From the NCBI RefSeq assembly GCF_910594985.1, contig NZ_CAJVCE010000015.1:1-64000 (forward strand): a stretch of DNA of 64,000 nt, read 5' to 3'. This stretch comes from Paenibacillus allorhizosphaerae (GTDB taxonomy: Bacteria > Bacillota > Bacilli > Paenibacillales > NBRC-103111). Position 1 is the stretch's first letter; each line of letters begins with the position of its first letter. The position numbers and the translations under genes were made by a program. Below, piece after piece: positions 42,910-51,410 of this stretch. Below the pieces are notes generated by a model. The model did no database searches, was not told the origin of the DNA, and saw only the letters and a program-made list of their open reading frames with translations.

Positions 42910-44574
42910 ATTACATCGCGTTCTGAGAAGCATAAAAAACATAAGGAAACGAAATTTAAAAAAACGCTGTTCCTGAAGATCGGCGTGCTGACCGTGCTGA
43001 CGATCGGCGCATTTGCTTACCTCGTTCATTGGCTTGATCAGCCGTCCGATTCGGGGCCGGGACAAGTCGCGGCGGAATCGCCGGGAATAACGGGCAAGCC
43101 GAACGATAGCGGCGGATCGAATTCTGCCGCAGGCACAGCTCCGAATGAGAAGCCGCCGCCGGATTCATCCGGGGGAACTGTCCAGCCGGTCCAGGAAGAA
43201 CGCGTGAATCTTACGTTTATCGGCGATGTGATGTTTGCGGATAAAGTGAACGATTTGATTCGCGAGAAAGGCAAGGAGTATCCGTTCAAATATGTGAACT
43301 CGTATCTGGAAAAGGCGGACATTACGGTAGCGAATCTCGAAACGCCGATTACTTTGCGCGGCTCGGCGCAGACGAAGGAGTATGTGTACCGTTCCAGTCC
43401 GGAGATGCTGCCGGTAATGAAGAAGGCCGGGATCGATCTGGTTAATTTGGCCAATAATCATAGTATGGATTACGGCCAGGACGGGCTGGTCGATACGCTC
43501 GATTATTTGGATCAGTACGGTATACTGCGCGTCGGCGCGGGCCGAAACACGGAGGAAGCTTACCGTTCTGTCATTATGAATCATCAGGGGATCAAAATTG
43601 CGTTCCTGGGCTTCAGCCGGGTAATTCCGGAGACGAGCTGGTATGCGGGCAAATCGAAACCGGGTCTGGCGGAAACGTACAGTACGAAGCTTCCGCTCGA
43701 AGCGATCGCCAAGGCGAGGGAACAGGCCGATCTGGTCGTCGTGATCGCGCATTGGGGAGAAGAACGGAACGACCTGCAGGTGAAGCACCAGACCGACCTG
43801 GCACATCTGTATATCGACAACGGCGCCGATCTTGTCATCGCGAGCCACCCGCACGTGCTTCAAGGTTTCGAGCAGTATAAAGGCAAATGGATCGCCTACA
43901 GTCTCGGCAATTTTATATTCACGACCAACAACATCCCGATGACCTGGGAAAGCATGATATTGGAAGCATCCTGTACGAAAGCTCGCACCTGCGAATTAAG
44001 CATGGTGCCGATCATTACAAAATGGGCCCAGCCGATCCAAATGCCGGAGGAAGACGGCTTGAAGCTGTTCGAACGGTTGACGGGAATATCCGTCAATGCG
44101 AAAATCGATAAGGAAGGGAAAATAACGCCCGGTCCGGTCCGGACGCCCAAATCTTCCATAGTCAAGCCGCAGGATAGCGTGAAGAAGCCGGAGACGCAGA
44201 AGCCGGCCGAGACGGGTAAAAATACGGATTCGGCGAAGACGCCGGCTGCGACCCAGCCTTCCGGGACCGGAAACGGGAATGGCGCGAAGCAAGGGGAGAC
44301 GAAGCCGGGAACCGCGAAGACTGGCGAAACGAAACCCGGTGACGTGAAGCAATCCGATCCGAAGCAAAACGGGGCGAAAACGCCCGATCCGAAATCATCC
44401 GATCCGAAGAAGAGCGACCCGAAGAAATCGGAGACCAAACCGGGCGACGTTAAACAAGGCGGTGATCCGAAGCAGTCCGACGCGAAGAAATCCGGCACTT
44501 CGCAGCCGGGATCGAAGACGACCGAGACTGACATACCGGCGGGAGCAAAGAAACCGTCGGAGTCATCGCCGTAA
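42910..44574 (+). CDS. CapA-like metallophosphatase-fold protein with ATT start
   Basis: A membrane-anchored protein of 554 residues if read from ATT 42910. The frame is closed by TAG at 42901, and the only earlier alternatives are CTG 42967/42973 and GTG 42985 inside the membrane helix. AAAAGGAG ends nine bases before the ATT, and ATT adds a normal basic head (TSRSEKHKKHKETKFKK) to the helix. The CapA/PgsA-type domain (about 95-400) has FIGDVMF, ANLETPIT, NLANNH, VIAHWGEE, and ASHPHVLQGFE. The last about 140 residues are a Lys/Pro/Asp/Ser repeat tail (DPKKSDPKKSE, ETKPGDVKQ twice). It may act in wall-polymer or polyglutamate assembly; no cap genes adjoin. Confidence 0.82.
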   Translation: MTSRSEKHKKHKETKFKKTLFLKIGVLTVLTIGAFAYLVHWLDQPSDSGPGQVAAESPGITGKPNDSGGSNSAAGTAPNEKPPPDSSGGTVQPVQEERVNLTFIGDVMFADKVNDLIREKGKEYPFKYVNSYLEKADITVANLETPITLRGSAQTKEYVYRSSPEMLPVMKKAGIDLVNLANNHSMDYGQDGLVDTLDYLDQYGILRVGAGRNTEEAYRSVIMNHQGIKIAFLGFSRVIPETSWYAGKSKPGLAETYSTKLPLEAIAKAREQADLVVVIAHWGEERNDLQVKHQTDLAHLYIDNGADLVIASHPHVLQGFEQYKGKWIAYSLGNFIFTTNNIPMTWESMILEASCTKARTCELSMVPIITKWAQPIQMPEEDGLKLFERLTGISVNAKIDKEGKITPGPVRTPKSSIVKPQDSVKKPETQKPAETGKNTDSAKTPAATQPSGTGNGNGAKQGETKPGTAKTGETKPGDVKQSDPKQNGAKTPDPKSSDPKKSDPKKSETKPGDVKQGGDPKQSDAKKSGTSQPGSKTTETDIPAGAKKPSESSP

Positions 44575-44699
44575 CGGACTTTGCCGGTGTTTAGTTCTGG
44601 ATGACGACTGGTCGCACGAGTCACAGTACGGGGCTACTATGCCGCTCCACGCATGGGGAACGTGCGAAACTAACATGAGATAAAGGATGAGTGACGAAG

Positions 44700-45332
44700 A
44701 TGAGCGAGACGATTCGTAATATTTATTGCGTCGGCCGAAATTACGGCCTGCATGCTGCGGAACTTGGGAATGATGTGCCTGAAGAACCGATGATCTTCAC
44801 GAAGCCGACCCATGCGCTCGCTGCAATTGACGGCGGAGAGATCGTGCTGCCCGGCAGCCGGGGGGAAGTGCACTTCGAGGCCGAGCTGGTGCTGCGGATC
44901 GGACGAAACTACGAGCACGGCCTAACCGTGAACGAACTGGTCGACGGGATGGCGCTCGGAATCGATTTTACGCTGCGCGACGTGCAGTCCGTGCTGAAAA
45001 AGAAGGGCCACCCGTGGCTCCCGGCCAAAGGCTTCCTGAATTCGGCTGCGCTCACACCGTTCCGCAGCTTTCCCGGATTCGAGGAAGCGAAACAAGTGGA
45101 GTATACGCTTGTGAAGAACGGGATGGAGGTGCAGCGGGGGAACTTGAACGACATGATTTTCGATTTCCAGACGGTCATCGATTACATCGCGCGGCATTAC
45201 GGGCTGGGTGCGGGAGATATCATTTATACGGGTACGCCCGCAGGCGTAGCCGCGGTGAAAGACGGGGATCGCTACATATTGTACTGGGGAACGGAAGCGT
45301 TCGGCGCTTTTACCGCACGGCTCGAACAATAA
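44700..45332 (+). CDS. Fumarylacetoacetate hydrolase-family protein
   Basis: A 210-residue FAH-type hydrolase/decarboxylase fold: [23 protein letters not shown], metal ligands in [14 protein letters not shown] (two Glu) and LGIDFTLRD (Asp), and [10 protein letters not shown]. The substrate is a diketo or oxaloacetate-type acid in the family. ATG 44700 has AAAGGATG nine bases upstream. Confidence 0.9.
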   Translation: MSETIRNIYCVGRNYGLHAAELGNDVPEEPMIFTKPTHALAAIDGGEIVLPGSRGEVHFEAELVLRIGRNYEHGLTVNELVDGMALGIDFTLRDVQSVLKKKGHPWLPAKGFLNSAALTPFRSFPGFEEAKQVEYTLVKNGMEVQRGNLNDMIFDFQTVIDYIARHYGLGAGDIIYTGTPAGVAAVKDGDRYILYWGTEAFGAFTARLEQ

Positions 45333-45391
45333 CGGCAGGACACGAGGAAACGGATCGACTCAAACGATATATCGAGATAAAAGCATCGACG

Positions 45392-45418
45392 CAAAGGCTG
45401 CCTTGGGTAGCCTTTGTT
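45392..45418 (+). terminator. Terminator of the FAH gene
   Basis: CAAAGGCT and AGCCTTTG form an 8-bp stem; the T-run is imperfect (TTGTTGTG). Confidence 0.5.
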
Positions 45419-45460
45419 GTGCTTTGTTCTGAATAATCCATAACCAAGGGAGGGTAACGG

Positions 45461-46285
45461 ATGATCAACGTATTGATCGGTCTTGCCGGCAGTGCGGCCA
45501 TAGCCGGAGCGGCGTATGCGAAGCGGTCGCTTTCCATCTCGGGCTTTGCCGCTGCCGTCGTGCTCGGAACGCTGATGTATGCCGCCGGCAGCGCGGCTTG
45601 GTTCGGAACGCTGATCGCGTTCTTTATGTCATCCACACTGCTGTCAAAGTGGAAAAGCCGCAAGAAAGCGGCGGCCGAGAGCGTTTACGCCAAGTCGGGG
45701 CGGCGGGATGCCGGGCAAGTGGCGGCAAACGGAGGCCTTGGCCTGCTGCTGTGCCTCGGCCATGCGCTGCTGCCGCATCCGGCATGGTGGGCCGCGTTCA
45801 TAGGCGTGATGGCGACGGTCAACGCCGATACGTGGGCCACCGAAATCGGAGGTCTCAGCCGCACGATGCCGCGCTCGATCGTCAGCGGCCGCAAGGTTCC
45901 GGCGGGCACGTCGGGCGGCATTACGCCGCTTGGACTGGCCGCATCGGCGGCTGGGGGACTGTTCATCGGCGCTGTCGGCTGGCTGTTGTTGGCACAAGCG
46001 AATGGGCCGGAGGCGAATTACGGCATCGCTTCATCCGCCTGGGGCCTCGTGATGATGGGCCTCGCCGGAGGGCTGGCCGGGTCGTTGGCGGACTCATGGC
46101 TCGGCGCCGTCCTGCAAGCGATGTACCGCTGCCGGGTATGCGGGAAAGAAATCGAAAAAAACCGCCACTGCGATGCAGCGGCGGTGCGGGTTCGGGGGGC
46201 ATCGTGGATGACCAACGATGCCGTCAATGCGATCAGTTCCGCCTTCGGCGGTCTGGTCAGCTGGCTTCTGGCGTGGTCCCTCTAA
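45461..46285 (+). CDS. DUF92 membrane protein
   Basis: A 274-residue protein with about six membrane segments and the DUF92 signatures KRSLSISGFAAAVVLGT, GRRDAGQVAANGG, NADTWATEIGGLS and GSLADSWLGAVLQ. A small CRVCGKEIEKNRHC insert looks zinc-binding. Plant relatives are phytyl-phosphate kinases; the bacterial role is unknown. ATG 45461 follows GGGAGG. Its stop overlaps the end of a tiny gene on the other strand. Confidence 0.88.
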   Translation: MINVLIGLAGSAAIAGAAYAKRSLSISGFAAAVVLGTLMYAAGSAAWFGTLIAFFMSSTLLSKWKSRKKAAAESVYAKSGRRDAGQVAANGGLGLLLCLGHALLPHPAWWAAFIGVMATVNADTWATEIGGLSRTMPRSIVSGRKVPAGTSGGITPLGLAASAAGGLFIGAVGWLLLAQANGPEANYGIASSAWGLVMMGLAGGLAGSLADSWLGAVLQAMYRCRVCGKEIEKNRHCDAAAVRVRGASWMTNDAVNAISSAFGGLVSWLLAWSL

Positions 46286-46383
46286 TCGTCCTTGCGTGAA
46301 TACGCTTTGTTCGTAACATATATGGCCATAGCCGAAATGACGAGTGCAATAATAACACAGACTACAATAATGCCGGTAACCAT
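46282..46383 (-). CDS. 33-residue single-span membrane protein
   Basis: A hydrophobic helix (MVTGIIVVCVIIALVISAMA) and a short basic/acidic tail (NKAYSRKDD). ATG 46383 follows GGAGG; ATG 46401 would give 39 residues. A consensus promoter lies just upstream. Type and role unknown, but the promoter, site and clean helix make it a probable gene. Confidence 0.6.
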   Translation of the reverse strand: MVTGIIVVCVIIALVISAMAIYVTNKAYSRKDD

Positions 46384-46421
46384 GCTGCGAACGGCCTCCA
46401 TCCGGGTTCATTCTTGTGCCC

Positions 46422-46450
46422 ATTGTACCTTAAGGAGGCGGAAATGCCAA
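46422..46450 (-). promoter_or_regulatory. Promoter of the 33-residue protein gene
   Basis: Minus strand TTGGCA, 17 bp, TACAAT. Confidence 0.6.
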
Positions 46451-46453
46451 GCT

Positions 46454-48928
46454 TTACGGCTTTTTCGGCGTCCAAGGTGGCAGCGTCAAAGCGCCGATCT
46501 CGTGCAAATCTTTCAAATCGTTCGCTTTGATCATGCTTTGCGACGAAGTGTACAGCGTATCGCCGATGTACAGCAGCCGCTCGATATTTTTATCGCTGCC
46601 GTACCAAGAGCGGCCTGCTTTTTTGATATCGCCGTCGGACAGGTGCGTAATTTTGCCGCGCAGCTGGAACCCTTTCGTCAAGTCGAGCTGATACACATAG
46701 GCTCCTTGGAACGTAAACTCCCCGTATCGCATAATCTCCCTGGAAGGGTCGGTCGAAGGCGAGGGCGACTTCATTTCCGCAACGCTTACCGGGAAGGCGA
46801 GCAAGTTTTTCTCCTTGGAGAAGAGCAGCGCCTTGTGATTTCGCAGCAGCTCCGAGTCCGTGCCTCGGTCGCCGATCGTTTCTTTGAACAGCTCCTTCGG
46901 ATTCGCTACATCGGTCACATCGAACATTGCGAGTTTCATGCCTTGATAATAGGCGGTCGTCTCCGCACCCGGCGTGCTGCTCTTGCTCGTTACCTCCACC
47001 GTATCTTTGCCGAAGCCGATAATATGATTCTCGTCATAAGGGTGCAAGTAGTCGCTGTAGCCCGGAATTTTCAATTGCCCGAGGATGCTTGGGGCAGCCG
47101 GGTCCTTCAAATCGATAACGAACAGCGGGTCCACATTTTTAAACGTGACCATATAAGCGCGGTTTCCGGCGTAACGGACCGAATAAATGCGTTCGCCCGG
47201 CGCAATATTTTCAATTTTGCCCGTAATGCTCATCGCATCGTTCAGCACATACAAATTATTTTTGGACGTATATTCGTCATTGCGCCATATTTCACCGCTC
47301 GTGGTGGCTATTCGAAAATTTCCGTTCGATTCGTCCATGGAAAATTGATTGAGCGGATGTCCGGGAACTTTGCCGCGGCCTGCGTATTGTACCAATCCGT
47401 TATTCATGGCGAACTTGTATATCACGCTGTTCGAATCCATCGGCGTCGGCCTTGGCAGCATAATCTTTCCTACGGCATCGCGTCCTTGGCCTGAAGCCGG
47501 TTCGGCGGCATCAGCCGGCGGAACAGCGGGTTCGTACTCGTTCACGGTTACATACAGATTGTTCTGAGACGCGTAGACGAATTGTCCGGAACCGAGGTAG
47601 CTCGTGACCTGCATTTTCTGATCCGGCTGGCTGAGGCTTATACCGCCGACCAGCAAGTAATTCGGCTCAACCGACTTCGGGAAATAGCGGATATCCTCAA
47701 AACCGATCTTGATGTAAGCGTCGCCCGCAGCCGAATCGCGGTACGACGGTGTTTCGATGGACGCCGGGTCGGGCTGGGATTTGCCGTTCAGCGGCATGAT
47801 CCGGTAATTGATGCCTTTGTTCGCTACGATATATAGCGAATCGCCGACTTTGCGGGAAGAAATGTAGCTTCCTTCCAATTCCGCTTCTCTGACAGGCTTC
47901 AGGTTGGTACGGTCGCCAAGCTCGTATACGATCGCTTTGGTCGCCGATCGGCCGCGCGGTCCGGGCCAGATGGCGATTTTGCTGCTAACCGCCGTATCGG
48001 GCCCCATCGGCTGGACCGCGGGAGCAGGCTGCACCGATTGTCCCTTTTCCGAATAATACGTATTGCCGATGACGACAAGCTGCTTCTCATCCACGTAAAT
48101 TTCACGCGGATTGAAGTTCGGATCCGCCCAATACACGGTGCTTACTACGCTCATGCTTTCCGCCGGATACGCTTGTGAGACGATGACGCGATCCCGGTTC
48201 ACTTGATAAATGTACGTTCCGTCCGTTTTGATGACGTCGGCTTCGTCGACGCCTTCCACCTGCACGTTCGTTCCGGAGTAGGAAGGGGCGCCGGCTCCGG
48301 CACCATTGGCTCCGGCTCCCGAAGAACCCGCTGCTGCTGGAACCGAAGCAACCGCTTTCGATTCTGTCGCTGCGGAATCCATCGTCACCATCGTTTTGGC
48401 CATCGACCGGTAGGAACTTGCCGCCGGCGAATCCCTCAGCAGTTCCTGCATCCGTTCGAGCGAACCGACGGTCGGCAAGCTTTTGTCCGCGTCCACGATC
48501 GATACCGTCTGATTCAAGCCGTCCCAATACACGTTGAAATCGTACGACTCGCTAAAGAAACGAAGCGGGACGAGCAGCGTGCCGTTCTCAAGCAGCGGAC
48601 CTTCCTCCAACTGGACGGCGGCATTGCCGCGAAGCGCCTCTTTGCTGCCGACGGTTAGCCGGATCGTGCGGTCTCCTTTCGCGGCGGTCACCGTTTGCCG
48701 CCCGTCATCCCACGAAATCGACACGCCAAGCGATTCGGAAATATCGCGAAGCGGGATCATGAGCGTGCTGCCGACCAGACGCGGAGCGACGGCAAGCCGG
48801 ATGGGATTCCCGTTGAGCTGTACCGCGATGCCTTTTTCGGCGTTCGCTGCATTGGACGGCTGCACAGGCGCAGCCGATGTCAGCAAGGCCAGCGCAAGCA
48901 AAGTTGCGACAAGCGTACTTTTTCTCAC
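46454..48928 (-). CDS. Secreted beta-propeller protein with copper-amine-oxidase-like N-terminal domain
   Basis: An 824-residue exported protein. Signal peptide at 1-28, then a copper amine oxidase-like (stalk) domain, about 30-150 (VGSTLMIPLRDISESLGVSISWDD, LLVPLRFFSESYDFNVYWDG), an Ala/Gly/Ser linker (about 190-215) and a large beta-propeller of the Beta_propel class (VEGVDEADVIKTDGTYIYQVNRDRVIV...). Start GTG 48928 follows GGGGGGAG. Related proteins are wall- or membrane-associated with unknown function. Confidence 0.82.
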   Translation of the reverse strand: MRKSTLVATLLALALLTSAAPVQPSNAANAEKGIAVQLNGNPIRLAVAPRLVGSTLMIPLRDISESLGVSISWDDGRQTVTAAKGDRTIRLTVGSKEALRGNAAVQLEEGPLLENGTLLVPLRFFSESYDFNVYWDGLNQTVSIVDADKSLPTVGSLERMQELLRDSPAASSYRSMAKTMVTMDSAATESKAVASVPAAAGSSGAGANGAGAGAPSYSGTNVQVEGVDEADVIKTDGTYIYQVNRDRVIVSQAYPAESMSVVSTVYWADPNFNPREIYVDEKQLVVIGNTYYSEKGQSVQPAPAVQPMGPDTAVSSKIAIWPGPRGRSATKAIVYELGDRTNLKPVREAELEGSYISSRKVGDSLYIVANKGINYRIMPLNGKSQPDPASIETPSYRDSAAGDAYIKIGFEDIRYFPKSVEPNYLLVGGISLSQPDQKMQVTSYLGSGQFVYASQNNLYVTVNEYEPAVPPADAAEPASGQGRDAVGKIMLPRPTPMDSNSVIYKFAMNNGLVQYAGRGKVPGHPLNQFSMDESNGNFRIATTSGEIWRNDEYTSKNNLYVLNDAMSITGKIENIAPGERIYSVRYAGNRAYMVTFKNVDPLFVIDLKDPAAPSILGQLKIPGYSDYLHPYDENHIIGFGKDTVEVTSKSSTPGAETTAYYQGMKLAMFDVTDVANPKELFKETIGDRGTDSELLRNHKALLFSKEKNLLAFPVSVAEMKSPSPSTDPSREIMRYGEFTFQGAYVYQLDLTKGFQLRGKITHLSDGDIKKAGRSWYGSDKNIERLLYIGDTLYTSSQSMIKANDLKDLHEIGALTLPPWTPKKP

Positions 48929-49020
48929 CTAAAACTCCCCCCAAAGGATAGATTTACCTTTCAGACGCAGGATGGAGCCAAGATGTTTCACTCGCCATGA
49001 TGCCCGTCCCTGTTTTTTTG

Positions 49021-49059
49021 AAAAATAAGACCGAAGCGGCGTTGGCCGGCCTCAGTCTT
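49021..49059 (-). terminator. Terminator of the pepF gene
   Basis: Minus strand AAGACTGAGGCCGGC and GCCGCTTCGGTCTT arms, then ATTTTT. Confidence 0.8.
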
Positions 49060-49072
49060 CACTTCACGCTGC

Positions 49073-50863
49073 TTATTTTGCCAGTGCTTCCATCTGTCCA
49101 AGCAGATCCTTGAATACGCTCATCGCCTGTTTGATCGGCTCCGGCGTAGACATATCCACACCTGCGCGCTTCAGGATATTGATCGAGTAGTCGCTTCCTC
49201 CGCTTTTCAGGAAACCGAGGTACCGATCGACCGCCGGCGCCCCTTCGTCCAAAATTTGCTTTGCGAAGCTGGTCGCCGCCGAGAAGCCGGTCGCGTATTT
49301 GTACACGTAGAAGCTGTTGTAGAAATGGGGAATGCGCGCCCATTCCATCTCGATGTCCTGATCCACCACCATGTCCTTGCCGTAGTACAGCACGTTCAGG
49401 TCGTAGTAAACTTTACTGAGTAGTTGCGGTGTCAACGATTCGCCTTGCTCGGCCTTTTCATGAATGATTTTTTCGAACTCCGCGAACATCGTTTGACGGA
49501 ACACCGTCGTGCGGAATTGATCCATGTAATAGGTGAGGAGGTACATTTTCTCCTTCGGATCCGTCGTTCTCTTCAGCAAGTAATCCATCAAAAGCGCTTC
49601 GTTCAGCGTGGAAGCCACTTCAGCCAGAAAAATGGTGTACTGCGCATAACGGTACGGCTGGTTTTCATCCGACAAGTACGAATGAAGCGCGTGACCCATT
49701 TCATGTGCCAGCGTGAACATGCTGTTCAAGTTGTCCTTATGGTTCAGCAGCACGTAAGGATGCGTGCCGAACGCTCCCCAGCTGTAGGCCCCGTTTCGTT
49801 TGCCTTCGTTCTCGTAGGTGTCGATCCAGCCGTTGTCGAACCCTTGCTGCAGCGTGTTCAAATAAGCGTCGCCAAGCGGCTTCAAGCTTTCTTTGACCGT
49901 CTGCTTCGCCTGGTCATACGTAATGTCCATATCGAATTCGTCCACGAGCGGCGCGAACAAATCGTACATATGCAGCTCGTCAACCTTCAGCAGCTTTTTG
50001 CGGAGCTCCATATAACGGTACATGAGCGGCAGCGCTTCGTGTACGGCATCGATGAGATTCGTGTACACTTCCTTGTCGATGTTGTCGCCGAACAGCGACA
50101 TTTCGAGAACGGAAGGATACTTGCGCGCCTTCGCGTAAAATATGTTTTTGGACACGTTGGCCGATAAGGTGGCGGCTATCGTGTTTTTCTGCTTCGCGTA
50201 GGTCGCGTACATCGTTTCGAACGCTTGTTTGCGGACACTTCGGTTGCGGCTTTCGAGAAATTGAATGTAACGGCCGTGGGTCAGTTCCACTTCTTCGCCT
50301 TTTTCGTTTTTCACTTTCGGAAATTTGAGATCGGCATTGTTCAGCATGCCGAAGATCGTGCTTGGCGCCTGCGACATATTGCCGACCTGCGCGAGCAGCA
50401 CTTCCTCCGCTTTGCTGAGCACGTGCTGCTTCTGGCGGATCATTTCCTCCAGCGTCCGTTTGTAGAATGAAAGCTCCGGCGCGCTGACGAGCTTCTGAAG
50501 CCTCTCGTCGGTCAGGCTCAATATTTCCGGCGAGATGAACGAAGTCGCTTCGCCCGTTTGCACGCTTAGTTTGGTCGCTTTATCCGATAAAGCTTGATAT
50601 GTAGGATCCGCCATGTCTTCGTGATGCTTCATGTTGGCGTATACGTATAAACGTTCCGTTTTCAGCGAAATTTGATCCTCGAGATCGAAGCATTGCTTAA
50701 TGGCAGAAGCGTCGTTCAGCTTGCCTTGAAAACGAGCGACTTCCTTCAGCTCCTTTAGAACCTCTTGATACTCCTGATCCCAGGCTTCCTGGCTCTTGAA
50801 CATGTCCTCCAAATTCCAACGATGCTCTTCGGGAACCTCGCTTCGCTTCAGTACTTGATTCAT
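49073..50863 (-). CDS. pepF: Oligoendopeptidase F (M3B), with in-frame upstream signal sequence
   Basis: A 596-residue zinc metallopeptidase that cleaves short peptides. The active site HEMGHALHSYLS (HExxH) and downstream E of EVASTLNEALL are intact. ATG 50863 has a perfect AAGGAGGG. The frame continues upstream without a stop to ATG 50977, and those 38 residues form a signal peptide (RLVPLLLTVMLLSGTLVVPATRA). A promoter at 51021-51048 would put both starts on the mRNA, so cytosolic and exported forms are possible. Confidence 0.92.
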   Translation of the reverse strand: MNQVLKRSEVPEEHRWNLEDMFKSQEAWDQEYQEVLKELKEVARFQGKLNDASAIKQCFDLEDQISLKTERLYVYANMKHHEDMADPTYQALSDKATKLSVQTGEATSFISPEILSLTDERLQKLVSAPELSFYKRTLEEMIRQKQHVLSKAEEVLLAQVGNMSQAPSTIFGMLNNADLKFPKVKNEKGEEVELTHGRYIQFLESRNRSVRKQAFETMYATYAKQKNTIAATLSANVSKNIFYAKARKYPSVLEMSLFGDNIDKEVYTNLIDAVHEALPLMYRYMELRKKLLKVDELHMYDLFAPLVDEFDMDITYDQAKQTVKESLKPLGDAYLNTLQQGFDNGWIDTYENEGKRNGAYSWGAFGTHPYVLLNHKDNLNSMFTLAHEMGHALHSYLSDENQPYRYAQYTIFLAEVASTLNEALLMDYLLKRTTDPKEKMYLLTYYMDQFRTTVFRQTMFAEFEKIIHEKAEQGESLTPQLLSKVYYDLNVLYYGKDMVVDQDIEMEWARIPHFYNSFYVYKYATGFSAATSFAKQILDEGAPAVDRYLGFLKSGGSDYSINILKRAGVDMSTPEPIKQAMSVFKDLLGQMEALAK

Positions 50864-51020
50864 GGGAGCCCTCCTTGACAAATGATTTGGTTTCGTCATG
50901 CCGTCCGCCCGGGTCGCGGGAACAACAAGCGTACCGGAAAGCAGCATCACGGTTAACAATAGGGGAACAAGTCGCATAACCGCTCACGCTCCATGGATAA
51001 GATGTCCATCAGGAAAGCTT

Positions 51021-51048
51021 TGTATAGTATGGACGGAGCGCGGCTCAA
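51021..51048 (-). promoter_or_regulatory. Promoter of the pepF gene
   Basis: Minus strand TTGAGC, 16 bp, TATACA, about 45 bases upstream of the signal-peptide ATG. Confidence 0.45.
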
Positions 51049-51094
51049 ATATTAGTATATGGAATTCCCAGGAAGAAGTCTAATGGCCAGACCG

Positions 51095-51277
51095 CTACAT
51101 CGGAGCGGCCAAAAAGCTGTATACGATCAGCACGAACGAGAACGCGACCATCACGAGCGCCAGCAGCGCCAGCGGTCGCTTCACTCCGGAAGGCAAGCTA
51201 TCCTTCTTCATAATAAGAACCAGCGCGAGTGAAAAAGAAACGATCAAAAACGTAATAATCGACGCAGCATTATTCAT
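51095..51277 (-). CDS. 60-residue two-span membrane protein
   Basis: Two hydrophobic helices (IITFLIVSFSLALVLIM and LALLALVMVAFSFVLIVYSFL) joined by a basic loop (KKDSLPSGVKRP). ATG 51277 has AGGTGACA six bases upstream. Divergent from the TPP enzyme gene. Function unknown. Confidence 0.65.
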   Translation of the reverse strand: MNNAASIITFLIVSFSLALVLIMKKDSLPSGVKRPLALLALVMVAFSFVLIVYSFLAAPM

Positions 51278-51410
51278 TCATTGTCACCTCTTGTTCCTGT
51301 TGGTTACTATATGTTCGCCAAGTCCTGGTGATTTCCTTCAGCCGCCCCGGAGTGTTTCTCGGGCAGAAGGGCAGACTATGCTCGAAAAAAGGAAAGGAGA
51401 AACTACTTCC

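Noticed and set aside
44150-44574. CRISPR-like or tandem DNA repeat array
   Set aside because: The periodicity is coding (Lys/Pro/Asp repeats in the CapA-like tail), with variable unit length and no spacers.
46292-47494. A 400-codon plus-strand frame antisense to the beta-propeller gene
   Set aside because: Arg/His/Ile-rich shadow of the real gene, with no recognisable domain.
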